A stretch of 64,000 bases of DNA from an uncultured Lachnospiraceae bacterium (GCA_944376125.1 CALWBQ010000008.1:1-64000); one strand, 5' to 3'. Counted from the stretch's first letter, positions 34,709-44,180 are shown. Translations and numbers: made by a program. The notes: generated by a model from the sequence alone, not told the origin.

Positions 34709-35344
34709 TTACAGTCTCCAAGCGTCGCTCAGGCGAATCTTTCTTTTCACCCGCTGGAGAGAATTGTCTACTGCTTTTACTGTCAGGCTCATATGGTACG
34801 CAATCTTTTCGTAGGAATAGCCGTCCATGTAAGCGGTAAATACCGTCTGCTCCTGCCATGTCAGAAGGCGATTGACGGATTCATGCAGACGGCTCCTGTC
34901 TTCTTTTCGGATCAGCTGCTCTTCCGGGTCAACGGCTGACTCGTCTGGAAGCATCTCCAAAATAGGTTCTTCCCCATCCTGGCATTGTTCAAACGAGATG
35001 CTGGTATTCAGCGGAACATGCTTCAGGCGGTTTCCAGCCCTCACCGCCGACAGGATCTGTCTGGTAATACACACTTCTGCAAAATTTCGGAAGGTCATAT
35101 TTTTATCTTCCGAATACCCCCGGATTGCTTCTACCAAACCGATCATTCCTTCCTGAACCAGATCCTCTCTGTCTCCGCCCATTACAAAATACCCCCTGCA
35201 TTTTGCCCGCACCATTCCGGAATACTTAATGATCAGATGCTCTTCTGCCTGCAGATCTCCCCCTGCTGCCAGCTTTGCTTCTTCTTCATCGCTTCTGTGC
35301 ATCTTCTCCAGCTCATTGATCCCCGCCTTCTCCTTTACAGTCAC
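34709..35344 (-). CDS. sigH: Sigma-H-like RNA polymerase sigma factor
   Basis: A 211-residue sigma-70 family factor of the SigH/Spo0H type. Region 2 includes HLIIKYSGMVRAKCRGYFVM, GGDREDLVQEGMIGLVEAIR and MTFRNFAEVCITRQILSAVR. Region 4 is LLTWQEQTVFTAYMDGYSYE with KIAYHMSLTVKAVDNSLQRV as the -35 recognition helix. In spore formers sigma-H directs transition and early sporulation genes. The usual neighbours of sigH (cysS, rRNA methylase, secE/nusG) are absent, so this could be a paralogue. The start is GTG with GGAGGGG just upstream. It lies 27 bases downstream of the MBL-fold gene. Confidence 0.85.
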   Translation of the reverse strand: MTVKEKAGINELEKMHRSDEEEAKLAAGGDLQAEEHLIIKYSGMVRAKCRGYFVMGGDREDLVQEGMIGLVEAIRGYSEDKNMTFRNFAEVCITRQILSAVRAGNRLKHVPLNTSISFEQCQDGEEPILEMLPDESAVDPEEQLIRKEDRSRLHESVNRLLTWQEQTVFTAYMDGYSYEKIAYHMSLTVKAVDNSLQRVKRKIRLSDAWRL

Positions 35345-35371
35345 AGTTTCACCCCTCCAGTCCCAAGTCTA

Positions 35372-36373
35372 CTATACGGTTTCTTTTGAATAAGTCAGAT
35401 TCCCCATCCGGTAAATCATTTTGTTGCAGAACTCCCGTTCCACTCCTCCTCTCACCTTAACACAGAGGCTGTCACATCCTGCTGGATTATCCAGTATCTT
35501 TTCACAAGTCTCCAGAATATTTTCCAGCACCACTTTATCCAGCTCCAGAACACTGTGAGAAGGAAACACCTGGTCAAACTCATCATTTCTGGCTGTCAGC
35601 TTAGCCAGAGCAGTCCTGAAATTTGTTACCGTTGCCATATCCCCGTAAACCTTATTTACCGGATCCCCTGTAATCCCTAAATTACCGATGCAGGCAGCGT
35701 CCCCGGCAAACAAAATTCTGTTGTGTTTATCCAGGTATGCCGCATGGCCCGCCGTGTGACCAGGCAGATGGATCATTTCCACCTCGTAGCCGTCCCCCAG
35801 ATCGAAGCGGTGCCCATCTGGACATCCAACAATCTCGTATTCCCGATATGGGACCAGATCATTCCTGTCAAATTCTGTCCAAATACAGCGTCCAGACTCA
35901 TCGAACAGATAATCCCACACATGCGGGGTCAGCTTTGTCTTCATAGCCGGCACCTCATACTCATTGCAATAAATTTTCTCAAATTGGTAATTTCCGTAAG
36001 CGTGGTCAAAGTGGTAATGGGTATTAACCACAATCAGCGGCAGCGGCCCAGCCAGTTCTTCCACCAGGCTTTTCAGATCTCCTAACCCAAACCCTGTGTC
36101 GATGAGCATCGCCTTTTTCGGCCCTAATATCAGAAAGCTCCAGGGATCCCCCATTCCATCCAGGCTTTCTGAATACAGGCAGTACAAATTATCCCGAAAC
36201 TGGTAAACTTCTACATATGGGTCTTCCGGATATACTTTTTTGGTTTTGTCATGTCTCCTCAGCAGTTTTTCATAGCTGACCCCCACCGGATCCGGCGCTT
36301 CTCTCACCCGGATTTTCTTTGTCTTCAGTTCTGACTCCATAAACTGCACATCCTGAATCTTAATCTCTGCCAT
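35372..36373 (-). CDS. MBL-fold metallo-hydrolase
   Basis: A 333-residue metallo-beta-lactamase-fold hydrolase. The dinuclear metal motif HYHFDHAYG (near 118-126) is HxHxDH, and further ligands appear in LPGHTAGHAAYLD and LFAGDAACIG. The N-terminal 70 residues form an extra domain not needed for the fold. Such proteins hydrolyse thioesters, glyoxalase products or phosphodiesters; the precise substrate is not indicated. AGAGGAGG precedes the ATG. It may be co-transcribed with the downstream sigma factor gene. Confidence 0.88.
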   Translation of the reverse strand: MAEIKIQDVQFMESELKTKKIRVREAPDPVGVSYEKLLRRHDKTKKVYPEDPYVEVYQFRDNLYCLYSESLDGMGDPWSFLILGPKKAMLIDTGFGLGDLKSLVEELAGPLPLIVVNTHYHFDHAYGNYQFEKIYCNEYEVPAMKTKLTPHVWDYLFDESGRCIWTEFDRNDLVPYREYEIVGCPDGHRFDLGDGYEVEMIHLPGHTAGHAAYLDKHNRILFAGDAACIGNLGITGDPVNKVYGDMATVTNFRTALAKLTARNDEFDQVFPSHSVLELDKVVLENILETCEKILDNPAGCDSLCVKVRGGVEREFCNKMIYRMGNLTYSKETV

Positions 36374-36483
36374 TTTATATACCTCCTCTTTGTGTATGTA
36401 TTCATTTTATTACATGCTATTTTCTAAATCCAATCGATTCTCCCTATGTCTCCTATAGGGAAATTTTATAAATAATCCCTCTC

Positions 36484-36512
36484 TTGCAAGCAAGAACGTC
36501 ATCTGCTATAAT
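36484..36512 (+). promoter_or_regulatory. Promoter of the anion permease gene
   Basis: TTGCAA (36484-36489) and exact TATAAT (36507-36512) are separated by 17 bases, about 35 bases before the ATG at 36548. Confidence 0.65.
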
Positions 36513-36547
36513 CAGTAGCTGAATTTTAGAGAGAGGGTGCCGCTGCT

Positions 36548-37645
36548 ATGTATCAAAAGATCTTTCATGCATTTAAAAACGATGTTGTCCTGACTGCCTC
36601 CATGTGTCTGGCTGTCTTGTCCTGCTTTATCATCCCGCCAAGTGCCGGATATCTCGATTATATTGATTTTCATACACTTATTATCCTGTTCTGCCTGATG
36701 CTGGTCATGGAAGGGCTGAAGGAGCAGAATTTTCTTCAAAATATCGGCAGCCGCATTCTGAAAAAGGTATGTACAGAGCGTGGAATCGCCCTGTCTTTGG
36801 TCTTTCTCTGCTTTTTTAGCAGCATGCTGATAACCAACGATGTATCTCTGATTACTTTCGTTCCCTTCGGGCTCATGGTCTTGGGCATGGCCGGCATGGA
36901 GAGCAGGCTTTGCTATACCATTACTCTTATGACCATTGCTGGCAATCTGGGCAGTATGTTTACGCCCATCGGCAATCCTCAGAACCTGTATCTGTATTCC
37001 CTGTCAAACCTGGATATCCAGAGTTTTCTGCAGCTTACAGGGCCTTATACTGCCGCAGCGGGAATCTTGCTTGCCGTCTGTATCTTTGCCGGATTTCGGC
37101 AGACAAAACTGAGCATCCATCTGGATGCGCCCGTTCCGCTGAATCTCCCGGAAGTCTGGTTCTATATCATTCTGTTTTTTGCCTGTGTTCTGACAGTAGC
37201 AGGATTTATTCCCCATCTGCTCCTTCTGGCTGCCATATCCGCATTGCTGCTGCTAAGAAACCGCAGGCTCTTTTTCCGGATCGACTACTCTCTGCTGCTG
37301 ACTTTTTTGTTTTTCTTTATCTTTGTAGGAAACATGAAACAGATTGAGGAACTCCGCCAGCTGATCGTCAGCTTTCTGGCTGGCCGGGACAGGCTTTTCA
37401 GCACAGTCCTAAGCCAGGTGATCAGCAATGTCCCCGCGGCCATGCTGCTCTCTGGCTATTCTGACAGTATCAATGAACTGATCATCGGCACCAATATCGG
37501 CGGCCTAGGAACCCTCATCGCCTCCATGGCAAGCCTGATCTCCTATAAGCAGGTTTCTGCTCATTACCCGCTTTTGAAAAAAAAGTACTTCGCTGTTTTC
37601 ACCATACTTAATGTGGTGTTTCTGGTGATTCTGTACATTATTTAG
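36548..37645 (+). CDS. Anion permease of the ArsB/NhaD-CitMHS superfamily
   Basis: A 365-residue membrane protein with about ten helices. NDVSLITFVPFGLMVLG and the TPIGNPQNLYLYS motif mark the ion-transporter superfamily, with a matching second motif in the last third (SNVPAAMLLSGYSD, GTNIGGLGTLIASMASLISY). This internal repeat pattern is shared by YbiR-like and arsenite/citrate permeases. The small size fits YbiR-type proteins. The substrate could be an inorganic anion or a carboxylate. It is monocistronic, with promoter and terminator both visible. Confidence 0.85.
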   Translation: MYQKIFHAFKNDVVLTASMCLAVLSCFIIPPSAGYLDYIDFHTLIILFCLMLVMEGLKEQNFLQNIGSRILKKVCTERGIALSLVFLCFFSSMLITNDVSLITFVPFGLMVLGMAGMESRLCYTITLMTIAGNLGSMFTPIGNPQNLYLYSLSNLDIQSFLQLTGPYTAAAGILLAVCIFAGFRQTKLSIHLDAPVPLNLPEVWFYIILFFACVLTVAGFIPHLLLLAAISALLLLRNRRLFFRIDYSLLLTFLFFFIFVGNMKQIEELRQLIVSFLAGRDRLFSTVLSQVISNVPAAMLLSGYSDSINELIIGTNIGGLGTLIASMASLISYKQVSAHYPLLKKKYFAVFTILNVVFLVILYII

Positions 37646-37650
37646 ACGGC

Positions 37651-37685
37651 AAGATGGCGCCGGCCACTGACACCGGCGCCATCTT
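37651..37685. terminator. GC-rich terminator between convergent permease and binding-protein genes
   Basis: Arms AAGATGGCGCCGG (37651-37663) and CCGGCGCCATCTT (37673-37685) are perfectly complementary and are followed by CTTTC on the plus strand. It probably serves both genes. Confidence 0.85.
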
Positions 37686-37704
37686 CTTTCAGCTCTCTTC
37701 TGTA

Positions 37705-39351
37705 TCAATCGTACAGCCAGGTGGCATCCTCATTGTAGGTAAATTCATTGGGAAATACGGAAGTATAGCCGTATTTGTTGACCCAGTAATCAATGCCCTT
37801 GCGGCCTGCCTGATATTTCACAACGTAGTAGGTGGGAAGGATAGGAGCTGCTTCCTCTACAATCTCTACACATTGCATGGCCAAATCTAAGTCTCCATCA
37901 ATCACCGCCTCATCCAGCAGCGCTTGATACTCTTCATTTTTCCATCCGCCGCGGCTATTATTTTCACTGAGCTGATTGTAAAAATAGAACAGTACGCTGT
38001 TGGTTACACACGCATACCCATTCATAATCATATCCCAGGTATCCGTCTCCGCTGTACGAGCGTTTGTTGTGGACGCTTCAATAGTCTCAATTGTCACATT
38101 GATCCCTACCTGGCTCAAAAACTGCTGTACGATCTCAGCAATCTCCCGGCGGCTGTTGGTATTGTCTGTCACTAAGCGCAGGTTCAGCTCCCCCTCTGCA
38201 TATCCGGCCTCAGCCAAAAGCTCTTTTGCCTTCTCTGGATCGTAGGGATAATATTCCTTATCAGGCTGATATTCCTGTGCAATGTGGGAGGCGATCTGGG
38301 TAGCCGGCACGCCGCCTACACCTCCCAGGACAGAGGAAACGATGGCATTGGTATCCACTGCATAGCAGATAGCCTGTCTCAGAAGCTGGTTGTTAAGGAC
38401 ACTCCCTTCTGTACTGTTAAAATATACCCCTTCGCAGTTAGTCGCGTTAATGGAATACAGATTGATCTCATCGCTGTTTTGATAATCGCTGATAGCAATG
38501 CTGGGGCATTCAAACAGGTAGTCTACATCCCCGCTCTCCAGAGCGATGGTTTTCTGAGCATCCTCCGCTATAAACCGGCAGACAATCTCATCCACATTCT
38601 GCTTGGGAATCAGGCCATCGTGGTTTTCAGCAGTTTTCCAGTAATTTTCATTCTTTTCCAGAATAATCTGGGTTCCGGCATCGTACTGAGCAACAATGTA
38701 AGGGCCGGAACCTACCGGAGTCGTTACCATACCATCCTCGCTGGCCTCAAAGGAAGCCTTGCTGGTGATATCAATTCTGGACAAATCATTGAAAATGAAT
38801 TGGTTGCGATTTTTGAAATAAACTACGATCGTATAGGGATCTGTCACTTCTGTCTGATCAAAATCAATATTTCTGGTATGCTGGACAAACTGAGTAGAAT
38901 TAGCGCACTGCTCCATGGACCAGAGGACATCCTCCGCCGTAATATTGTTGCCATCTGTTGTGTAAATATCATCCCACAGCTCAATCTGCATCCGATGGTC
39001 ATCCAGCCACTCATACTCTTTAGCCAAAATCGGCTGGATCTCAGGGGTATCGTACCCGAAATCAAATAATTTTTCATAGTAGTAGCAGCGGATAATAAAA
39101 TTAGAGTCAATTCCGCTGGAATTTGGGGCCAGGCTTCCCGGGTCTGCGTTAAACTCCATGGTAAATGAGCTTCTTCGAGTCTCCCCGCTGTCTGCCTGAT
39201 CACTGCCAGCTTCCGTCCCTGGAGCCGTCTCTCCCCCTGATGCGGCCGCTGTGCTGGTATCCTTCCCAGCGCTGGAACACGCCCCCAAAAGTGTACTTGC
39301 TCCCACAAGAGCCGCTGTCAGCAGTGCCGCCATCCTTTTTGTTTTTTTCAT
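37705..39351 (-). CDS. Oligopeptide-type ABC transporter substrate-binding lipoprotein
   Basis: A 548-residue SBP_bac_5 family lipoprotein. The signal peptide ends in LLGAC (Cys near 25), followed by a Ser/Thr/Glu/Asp-rich linker and a DppA/OppA-like fold (SLAPNSSGIDSNFIIRCYYY, TPVGSGPYIVAQYDAGTQII, GVYFNSTEGSVLNNQLLRQA). It captures peptides or peptide-like solutes outside the cell. It is the last gene of the minus-strand block and lies just behind the ferredoxin gene, separated from the DppBCDF genes by the flavoprotein pair. GGAGG precedes the ATG. The substrate may be opine-like given the neighbours; that is inference. Confidence 0.92.
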   Translation of the reverse strand: MKKTKRMAALLTAALVGASTLLGACSSAGKDTSTAAASGGETAPGTEAGSDQADSGETRRSSFTMEFNADPGSLAPNSSGIDSNFIIRCYYYEKLFDFGYDTPEIQPILAKEYEWLDDHRMQIELWDDIYTTDGNNITAEDVLWSMEQCANSTQFVQHTRNIDFDQTEVTDPYTIVVYFKNRNQFIFNDLSRIDITSKASFEASEDGMVTTPVGSGPYIVAQYDAGTQIILEKNENYWKTAENHDGLIPKQNVDEIVCRFIAEDAQKTIALESGDVDYLFECPSIAISDYQNSDEINLYSINATNCEGVYFNSTEGSVLNNQLLRQAICYAVDTNAIVSSVLGGVGGVPATQIASHIAQEYQPDKEYYPYDPEKAKELLAEAGYAEGELNLRLVTDNTNSRREIAEIVQQFLSQVGINVTIETIEASTTNARTAETDTWDMIMNGYACVTNSVLFYFYNQLSENNSRGGWKNEEYQALLDEAVIDGDLDLAMQCVEIVEEAAPILPTYYVVKYQAGRKGIDYWVNKYGYTSVFPNEFTYNEDATWLYD

Positions 39352-39369
39352 TGCTTTCCTCCTCCAAAT

Positions 39370-39606
39370 TCATTTTTCGTTTTTTTTGGCTTCCACAAAT
39401 ACCATAGAACACGGAGCTGACAACCGCAGCCGGATCGCCTGAACCGGACACTCAAACACGCAGGCATTGCAGTGCCAGCATTCTTCCGGGTATTGAATAA
39501 CCGGCACTTTGTTTTCCGGATTCTGAGGCCCGTAAGCGTCCGTTGGGCAGATATCAACGCAGTGGAAACAGCCTATACATTTCTGTCGGTTAATGACTGC
39601 CGGCAT
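39370..39606 (-). CDS. Small 2[4Fe-4S] ferredoxin-type protein
   Basis: A 78-residue iron-sulfur protein with two clusters, CIGCFHCVDICP and CWHCNACVFECP, each a CxxCxxCxxxCP motif. The spacing between motifs is longer than in clostridial ferredoxins and resembles the beta subunit of adenylylsulfate reductase-like enzymes. It starts 2 bases after the flavoprotein stop, so the two almost certainly form one electron-transfer complex. GGAGAGG precedes the ATG. It would pass electrons to or from the flavoprotein. Confidence 0.92.
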   Translation of the reverse strand: MPAVINRQKCIGCFHCVDICPTDAYGPQNPENKVPVIQYPEECWHCNACVFECPVQAIRLRLSAPCSMVFVEAKKNEK

Positions 39607-39608
39607 TT

Positions 39609-41294
39609 CTATCCTCTCCTCTCCGATGTGATCTGATCGCGGAATCCCACCTCCGGTTTTCCGTCCACTAACTGTATTGTCACAAATTTCCCATCATACA
39701 GCGGATTTGTGAAGGGGTAGTCAGCCCGCTTATGACCGCCTCTGGTTTCCTTTCTCTCCATGGCACTTTTCATAACCAGCTCTGCCAGACATAGAATGTG
39801 ATCCACCTCCAGTACCCGCATGAAGGTGTGAGAATCGCTGCAGTGCATCATGGCTGCCTTCTTTTTCAGACGCTTTAGATGCTCCATCCCTGTCTGCAAA
39901 AGTCTCTCGCTGCGCACCGTCCCCCCACAATAGTCAGACATTGTATACTGGATCGCGATATTGATTTCCTTCCAGTCTGGTGTTGCCGTGTCATCTTCCC
40001 GCTCTAAAATTTCATTATAGCGCTTCCTGCAGCTCTCGACGGCCGGTATTGGTTCCTCCAGATCCATCTTTGTCTCTGAGGCATACTTTGCAGCATTTAT
40101 TCCGGCGATTCGTCCGATCACTGCCGCCCCGGCCACACCGCAGACGCCGTTTCCTACTTCGTCCCCAGCAGCATAAAGTCCGGGCACAGAGGTCTCACCC
40201 TGACAGTTAGTGTCGATCCCGGCTACTGTACCGCCCTGCTTTCTTCCAAACTCTACCATATGTCTATGAAAGTCAAATCCTTCTTCTTTCAGGGCATTTA
40301 GGGTGCAGGTATTTCCTTCATTGTTCAGTCCCCATACCATGAAATCGATATCCTCATCTGTCCCTTCGGTAACATTCATAAATACTGGATTCCCTTTCGC
40401 ATAGTTTTGACTGAACATATCATGCCAGATATCCCCGGTAAAGTCACCGTACTGGATGGATGGTTTAGTGACAAAAGGCCCCAGAGGCTTCCCTTCAATA
40501 TCCGAGTAGACGCCAATCCAAGTCGCCTTTCCCCCTCGATTTAAGTATTTGCAGCCAATCCCGGATCCTGCATTCTCCATATTTACCATCCTGGCACCTG
40601 CCCGGTATGCCTCCGCCATACCTGCTCCGGCACAAGACGGGCACCCCGCCACATTAAACATGACCGCTGCGGTCTCCGTAGCATACATCCTCGGGGTACG
40701 GCCTGTACAGAGAATTACGCTTTTAGCCCGGATCACCTGCATCACAGGCTCCTTGCCCGATACGTCAATGCAGACGCCTCCGGCGATTTCCCCATTTTTT
40801 CCTGTCAGAAGCGTATCAAAAGGCATATGGTTCAGTATCCGAACCCCCTGCTTTTTTGCCTGCTCCGTTAGGACAGCCTTCTGGTTTCCCCCTGCATATT
40901 TCAAGTAAATATTCATATGACCGGGCATCCCATGGCCGCAGAACTCCCATTTTCCGTTGTGCCTCATGGGAATCCCCCATTTTTCCCAATCCTGGACTAC
41001 CAAAAAGCTCTCCTTTACAATCTGCATCAACCGCGGCATATCCGTATTCCCGGTAACCGGGATTCTCTGCCATTCTTTAATCCAGTCCGACGGATCCTCC
41101 CCGTGAACCTCCGGAATATAGCAGCAGAAATGATCATTGCCCCCATAGCTGCAGCCGCTTCTGCGGGTATTGGCCTTCTCCGCCACGATCACTTCGGCCC
41201 CCTGCCCGGCTGCCCCAATCGCCGCCATCAGACCGGCGACGCCGCCTCCGGCGACCAGAACGTCACAATAGAGCGGCTCTTTCTCTGCAATCAT
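39609..41294 (-). CDS. FAD-dependent reductase/dehydrogenase (AprA/FrdA-like flavoprotein)
   Basis: A 561-residue flavoprotein of the fumarate reductase/adenylylsulfate reductase superfamily. The N-terminal Rossmann fold is DVLVAGGGVAGLMAAIGAAG, with YGGNDHFCCYIP and a long capping domain; GLYAAGDEVGNGVCGVAGA near 380 is the second FAD contact. The fumarate reductase active-site HPT segment is not evident, and the closest look is to AprA-like proteins whose true substrate is often unknown. AGGAGG precedes the ATG. It sits between DppF and the ferredoxin within a peptide transporter operon, suggesting it acts on the imported compound or its product. Confidence 0.85.
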   Translation of the reverse strand: MIAEKEPLYCDVLVAGGGVAGLMAAIGAAGQGAEVIVAEKANTRRSGCSYGGNDHFCCYIPEVHGEDPSDWIKEWQRIPVTGNTDMPRLMQIVKESFLVVQDWEKWGIPMRHNGKWEFCGHGMPGHMNIYLKYAGGNQKAVLTEQAKKQGVRILNHMPFDTLLTGKNGEIAGGVCIDVSGKEPVMQVIRAKSVILCTGRTPRMYATETAAVMFNVAGCPSCAGAGMAEAYRAGARMVNMENAGSGIGCKYLNRGGKATWIGVYSDIEGKPLGPFVTKPSIQYGDFTGDIWHDMFSQNYAKGNPVFMNVTEGTDEDIDFMVWGLNNEGNTCTLNALKEEGFDFHRHMVEFGRKQGGTVAGIDTNCQGETSVPGLYAAGDEVGNGVCGVAGAAVIGRIAGINAAKYASETKMDLEEPIPAVESCRKRYNEILEREDDTATPDWKEINIAIQYTMSDYCGGTVRSERLLQTGMEHLKRLKKKAAMMHCSDSHTFMRVLEVDHILCLAELVMKSAMERKETRGGHKRADYPFTNPLYDGKFVTIQLVDGKPEVGFRDQITSERRG

Positions 41295-41321
41295 TACGCT
41301 TATCCTCCTTTACCAATCTAT

Positions 41322-42272
41322 TTATCCAATCTCCTTTAGCCTGGAGCACATCACAAAATGATCCTTCTCAGCCTCCACCAGGCCCTGGTTCCGCCTGCAT
41401 GCCTCCGCAGCATGAGGACAGCGGGCAAAAAAGCGGCATCCTGGCTTGGGATTGATAGGGGAAGTAACCTCACCCTTGAGTACCACTCGCTTCCTCGGCA
41501 TATGAATATCTGGCACAGGAATCGCTGACAGGAGTGCCTTGGTGTAGGGATGCAGCGGATTTTCAAAAAGCCTTTCTGTTGGACAGTGCTCCACCACCTG
41601 TCCCAGATACATAACGCAGATATACTGGGACAGATAGCGCACAACCGACATATCATGGGTGATAAACACATAGGTCAGCTTCATATTTTCCTGAAGGTCC
41701 TGAAGAAGATTCAAAATCTGAGCCTGGATCGAAACGTCCAGCGCTGACACCGGCTCATCGCAGATTACCAGCTCTGGCTTCAGCGCCAGCGCTCTGGCAA
41801 TGACAATACGCTGCCGCCTGCCGCCGTCCAGCTCATGGGGATACGAATTTTCAATCCGCTTGTCGATCCCCACCAGCCGCATGAGGGCTACCGTTCGTTC
41901 GGCTATCTCTTTTTTTCCAAACCGTTTGCTGATACGCAGCGGCTCCTCGATCGTCTCGTAGGCCGTCATACGGGGATTCAGTGAGGAAAAGGGATCCTGG
42001 AAGATAATCTGCATTTTTTCTCTCAGTTCTTTCAGCTTTGCCTTGCCAACCCGCGTGATGTCCTCACCATTGAATACGATGCTTCCTTCTGTACTCTCCG
42101 TCAAGTGGATCATCGTTCTCCCTAAGGTAGACTTACCGCAACCGGATTCCCCGACGATCCCCACAGTCTTTCCCCTCTCAATAGACAGATCCACCCCATC
42201 TACTGCGTGGCATATCCCGCTGGGAGTTTTAAAATATTTTTTTAAACCTTTTACTTCAATTATCGTATCCAT
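41322..42272 (-). CDS. dppF: Peptide ABC transporter ATP-binding protein DppF/OppF
   Basis: An ATPase of about 316 residues. Walker A GESGCGKST, Walker B LVICDEPVSALD, and the C-terminal oligopeptide-type domain with CRFFARCPHAAEACR, a cysteine pattern found in DppF-type subunits. The signature region reads LDGGRRQR instead of LSGGQ(R/K)QR, a variant. The start at 42272 lies 2 bases beyond the dppD stop; an overlapping in-frame start at 42305 is less likely. It pairs with DppD. Confidence 0.93.
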   Translation of the reverse strand: MDTIIEVKGLKKYFKTPSGICHAVDGVDLSIERGKTVGIVGESGCGKSTLGRTMIHLTESTEGSIVFNGEDITRVGKAKLKELREKMQIIFQDPFSSLNPRMTAYETIEEPLRISKRFGKKEIAERTVALMRLVGIDKRIENSYPHELDGGRRQRIVIARALALKPELVICDEPVSALDVSIQAQILNLLQDLQENMKLTYVFITHDMSVVRYLSQYICVMYLGQVVEHCPTERLFENPLHPYTKALLSAIPVPDIHMPRKRVVLKGEVTSPINPKPGCRFFARCPHAAEACRRNQGLVEAEKDHFVMCSRLKEIG

Positions 42273-42274
42273 GA

Positions 42275-43261
42275 TCAAACGCCTTCCTTTCGGGATGCAC
42301 TGCACCGTGTCCAGTGGCCTTTTGTAATCTCTTTTAATTCCGGTATCCGATCAGCGCACTGAGGTGTTGCGTAGGGACATCTGGGATGGAATTTGCATCC
42401 TTTCGGCAAGTTTGCCGGATCCGGTGTCAGTCCCTCAATGGGCTTCAGCCTCTTTGCCTTCATGTTAACACTGGGCAGGGCCTCGAAAAGTCCTTTGGTA
42501 TACGGGTGAACCGGCTCGTCAAAGATATGTTCCCGGTTCCCCATCTCCACAATTTCCCCTGCATATATGATCGCCACCCTGTCACACATCTCAGCTACAA
42601 TACCGAGATCGTGGGTGATCAGAATCATGGAGGTACTGAGCTTTTCTTTCAGCTGAGTCATCATTTCCAGGACCTGGGCCTGTATCGTCACATCCAGTGC
42701 AGTGGTTGGTTCATCGGCAATCAACAGCTCCGGGTTGCAGGCGATAGCCAGAGCAATCACCACTCTCTGCTTCATGCCGCCAGAAAACTGATGGGGGTAT
42801 TCGCCGTAGCGCTCTCCGGGAATTCCTACTAATTCCAACATCTGGACAGCTCTCTCCTTAGCCTGAGCTGTCGTCAGCGGCTCATGGATCTTGATAGCTT
42901 CTGTAATCTGTTTGCCCACTGGAAACATGGGATTCAGTGCCGTCATAGGATCCTGAAAAATCATAGAGATCTTCTTGCCCCGGATTTTCCTCACTTCCTT
43001 TTCAGACATCTCCAGAAGATCCGTTCCATTGTAGATTACCTGCCCGCTTCTGATCTTAGCCGGTGGGTCTGGAAGGATCCGCAGGATCGTCTTTGCAATG
43101 GTCGTCTTTCCAGCTCCGGTCTCCCCCACCAGTCCCAGCGTCTCCCCCTTCTCCAGCTCAAAGGAAACGCCGTTCACCGCGCTGACAACGCTGTCGCCGG
43201 AGGTGTACTGGACAGCCAGGTCATTGATCTTTAAAAGTATCTGTTTTGTCTCTTTTTCCAT
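42275..43261 (-). CDS. dppD: Peptide ABC transporter ATP-binding protein DppD/OppD
   Basis: A 328-residue ATPase. Walker A GETGAGKTT, signature FSGGMKQR, Walker B LLIADEPTTALD and the H-loop THDLGIVAEM are present. The C-terminal oligopeptide transporter extension has CKFHPRCPYATPQC. GTGAGG precedes the ATG. It is paired with dppF in the same operon, 10 bases behind dppC. Confidence 0.94.
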   Translation of the reverse strand: MEKETKQILLKINDLAVQYTSGDSVVSAVNGVSFELEKGETLGLVGETGAGKTTIAKTILRILPDPPAKIRSGQVIYNGTDLLEMSEKEVRKIRGKKISMIFQDPMTALNPMFPVGKQITEAIKIHEPLTTAQAKERAVQMLELVGIPGERYGEYPHQFSGGMKQRVVIALAIACNPELLIADEPTTALDVTIQAQVLEMMTQLKEKLSTSMILITHDLGIVAEMCDRVAIIYAGEIVEMGNREHIFDEPVHPYTKGLFEALPSVNMKAKRLKPIEGLTPDPANLPKGCKFHPRCPYATPQCADRIPELKEITKGHWTRCSASRKEGV

Positions 43262-43271
43262 AGTCCTTACC

Positions 43272-44180
43272 TCACTGTTTCAGCCGCGGATCCAGGGCAT
43301 CCCTTAGACCGTCGCCAAGCATATTGATGGAAAGTACTGTCAGCATAATAATAATTGCCGGTGAAATGCAAATATGCGGATAATACCTCAGCACATTGCG
43401 CCCCGCCGAAACCATGGCTCCCCACTCTGCCTCCGGCGGCTGAACACCCAGCCCCACGAAGCTCAGGCTGGCCGACATCAGGATATTGCTGGCCACGCCC
43501 ATGGTCGCCATGACAAAGATAGGTGCCAGAGCGTTCATCAGAACGTGTTTAAAAATAATTCTCGGCTCGCTGGCGTTAATGGATACTGCTGCCTCTATGT
43601 AATCTTGATTCCTGACGCCCATGCAGGATGCTCTTGCCATCCGGGCACTTCCGGGGATTCCAGATATAGTCAGCGCTATAATGCAGTTGATATAGCCGGT
43701 ACCCAAAGTAGCGGAAATGGCAATAGCCAGCAGCATGCTGGGAACCGCCTGAAAGACATCCAGGATCCTCATCACCACATTGTCGTATGCCCCTCCATAG
43801 TACCCGGCTGTAGCCCCCAGGGCAGTTCCCGCCAGTGCACTCAGAAGAGTGGATACTATGCCGATAGTCAGAGAATTTCTCCCGCCGTGGAGAAGCCTGC
43901 TGAGAATATCTCGCCCCAGGCTGTCAGTCCCCAGCCAGTGCTCTGCGCTGGGCCCTGCATTGACATTGTAGAGCTCCTGGTAGGTGTAATCGTAAGGGGA
44001 AATCCACGGGGCCAGCAGAGAAGCCAGAACAATAATAATCAGGATAATCCCGCCCAGCACTGCCATCTTGTTTTTCAGAAGCCGCTTCATGGTGATGCGG
44101 AACATGCTTTCCTTTTTTACGCTCTCATCATCTTCTGTATATAGAAATGAATATGTTCCATTCTGTTCCAAGCCTCTCAC
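43272..44180 (-). CDS. dppC: Peptide ABC transporter permease DppC
   Basis: A 302-residue permease with six helices and an N-terminal soluble extension typical of DppC. TDSLGRDILSRLLHGGRNSL and the EAA loop YIEAAVSINASEPRIIFKHV match the family. The GTG at 44180 overlaps the dppB stop; an internal ATG at 44105, preceded by AAGGAAAG, is an alternative start. Co-transcribed with dppB and dppD. Confidence 0.92.
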   Translation of the reverse strand: MRGLEQNGTYSFLYTEDDESVKKESMFRITMKRLLKNKMAVLGGIILIIIVLASLLAPWISPYDYTYQELYNVNAGPSAEHWLGTDSLGRDILSRLLHGGRNSLTIGIVSTLLSALAGTALGATAGYYGGAYDNVVMRILDVFQAVPSMLLAIAISATLGTGYINCIIALTISGIPGSARMARASCMGVRNQDYIEAAVSINASEPRIIFKHVLMNALAPIFVMATMGVASNILMSASLSFVGLGVQPPEAEWGAMVSAGRNVLRYYPHICISPAIIIMLTVLSINMLGDGLRDALDPRLKQ

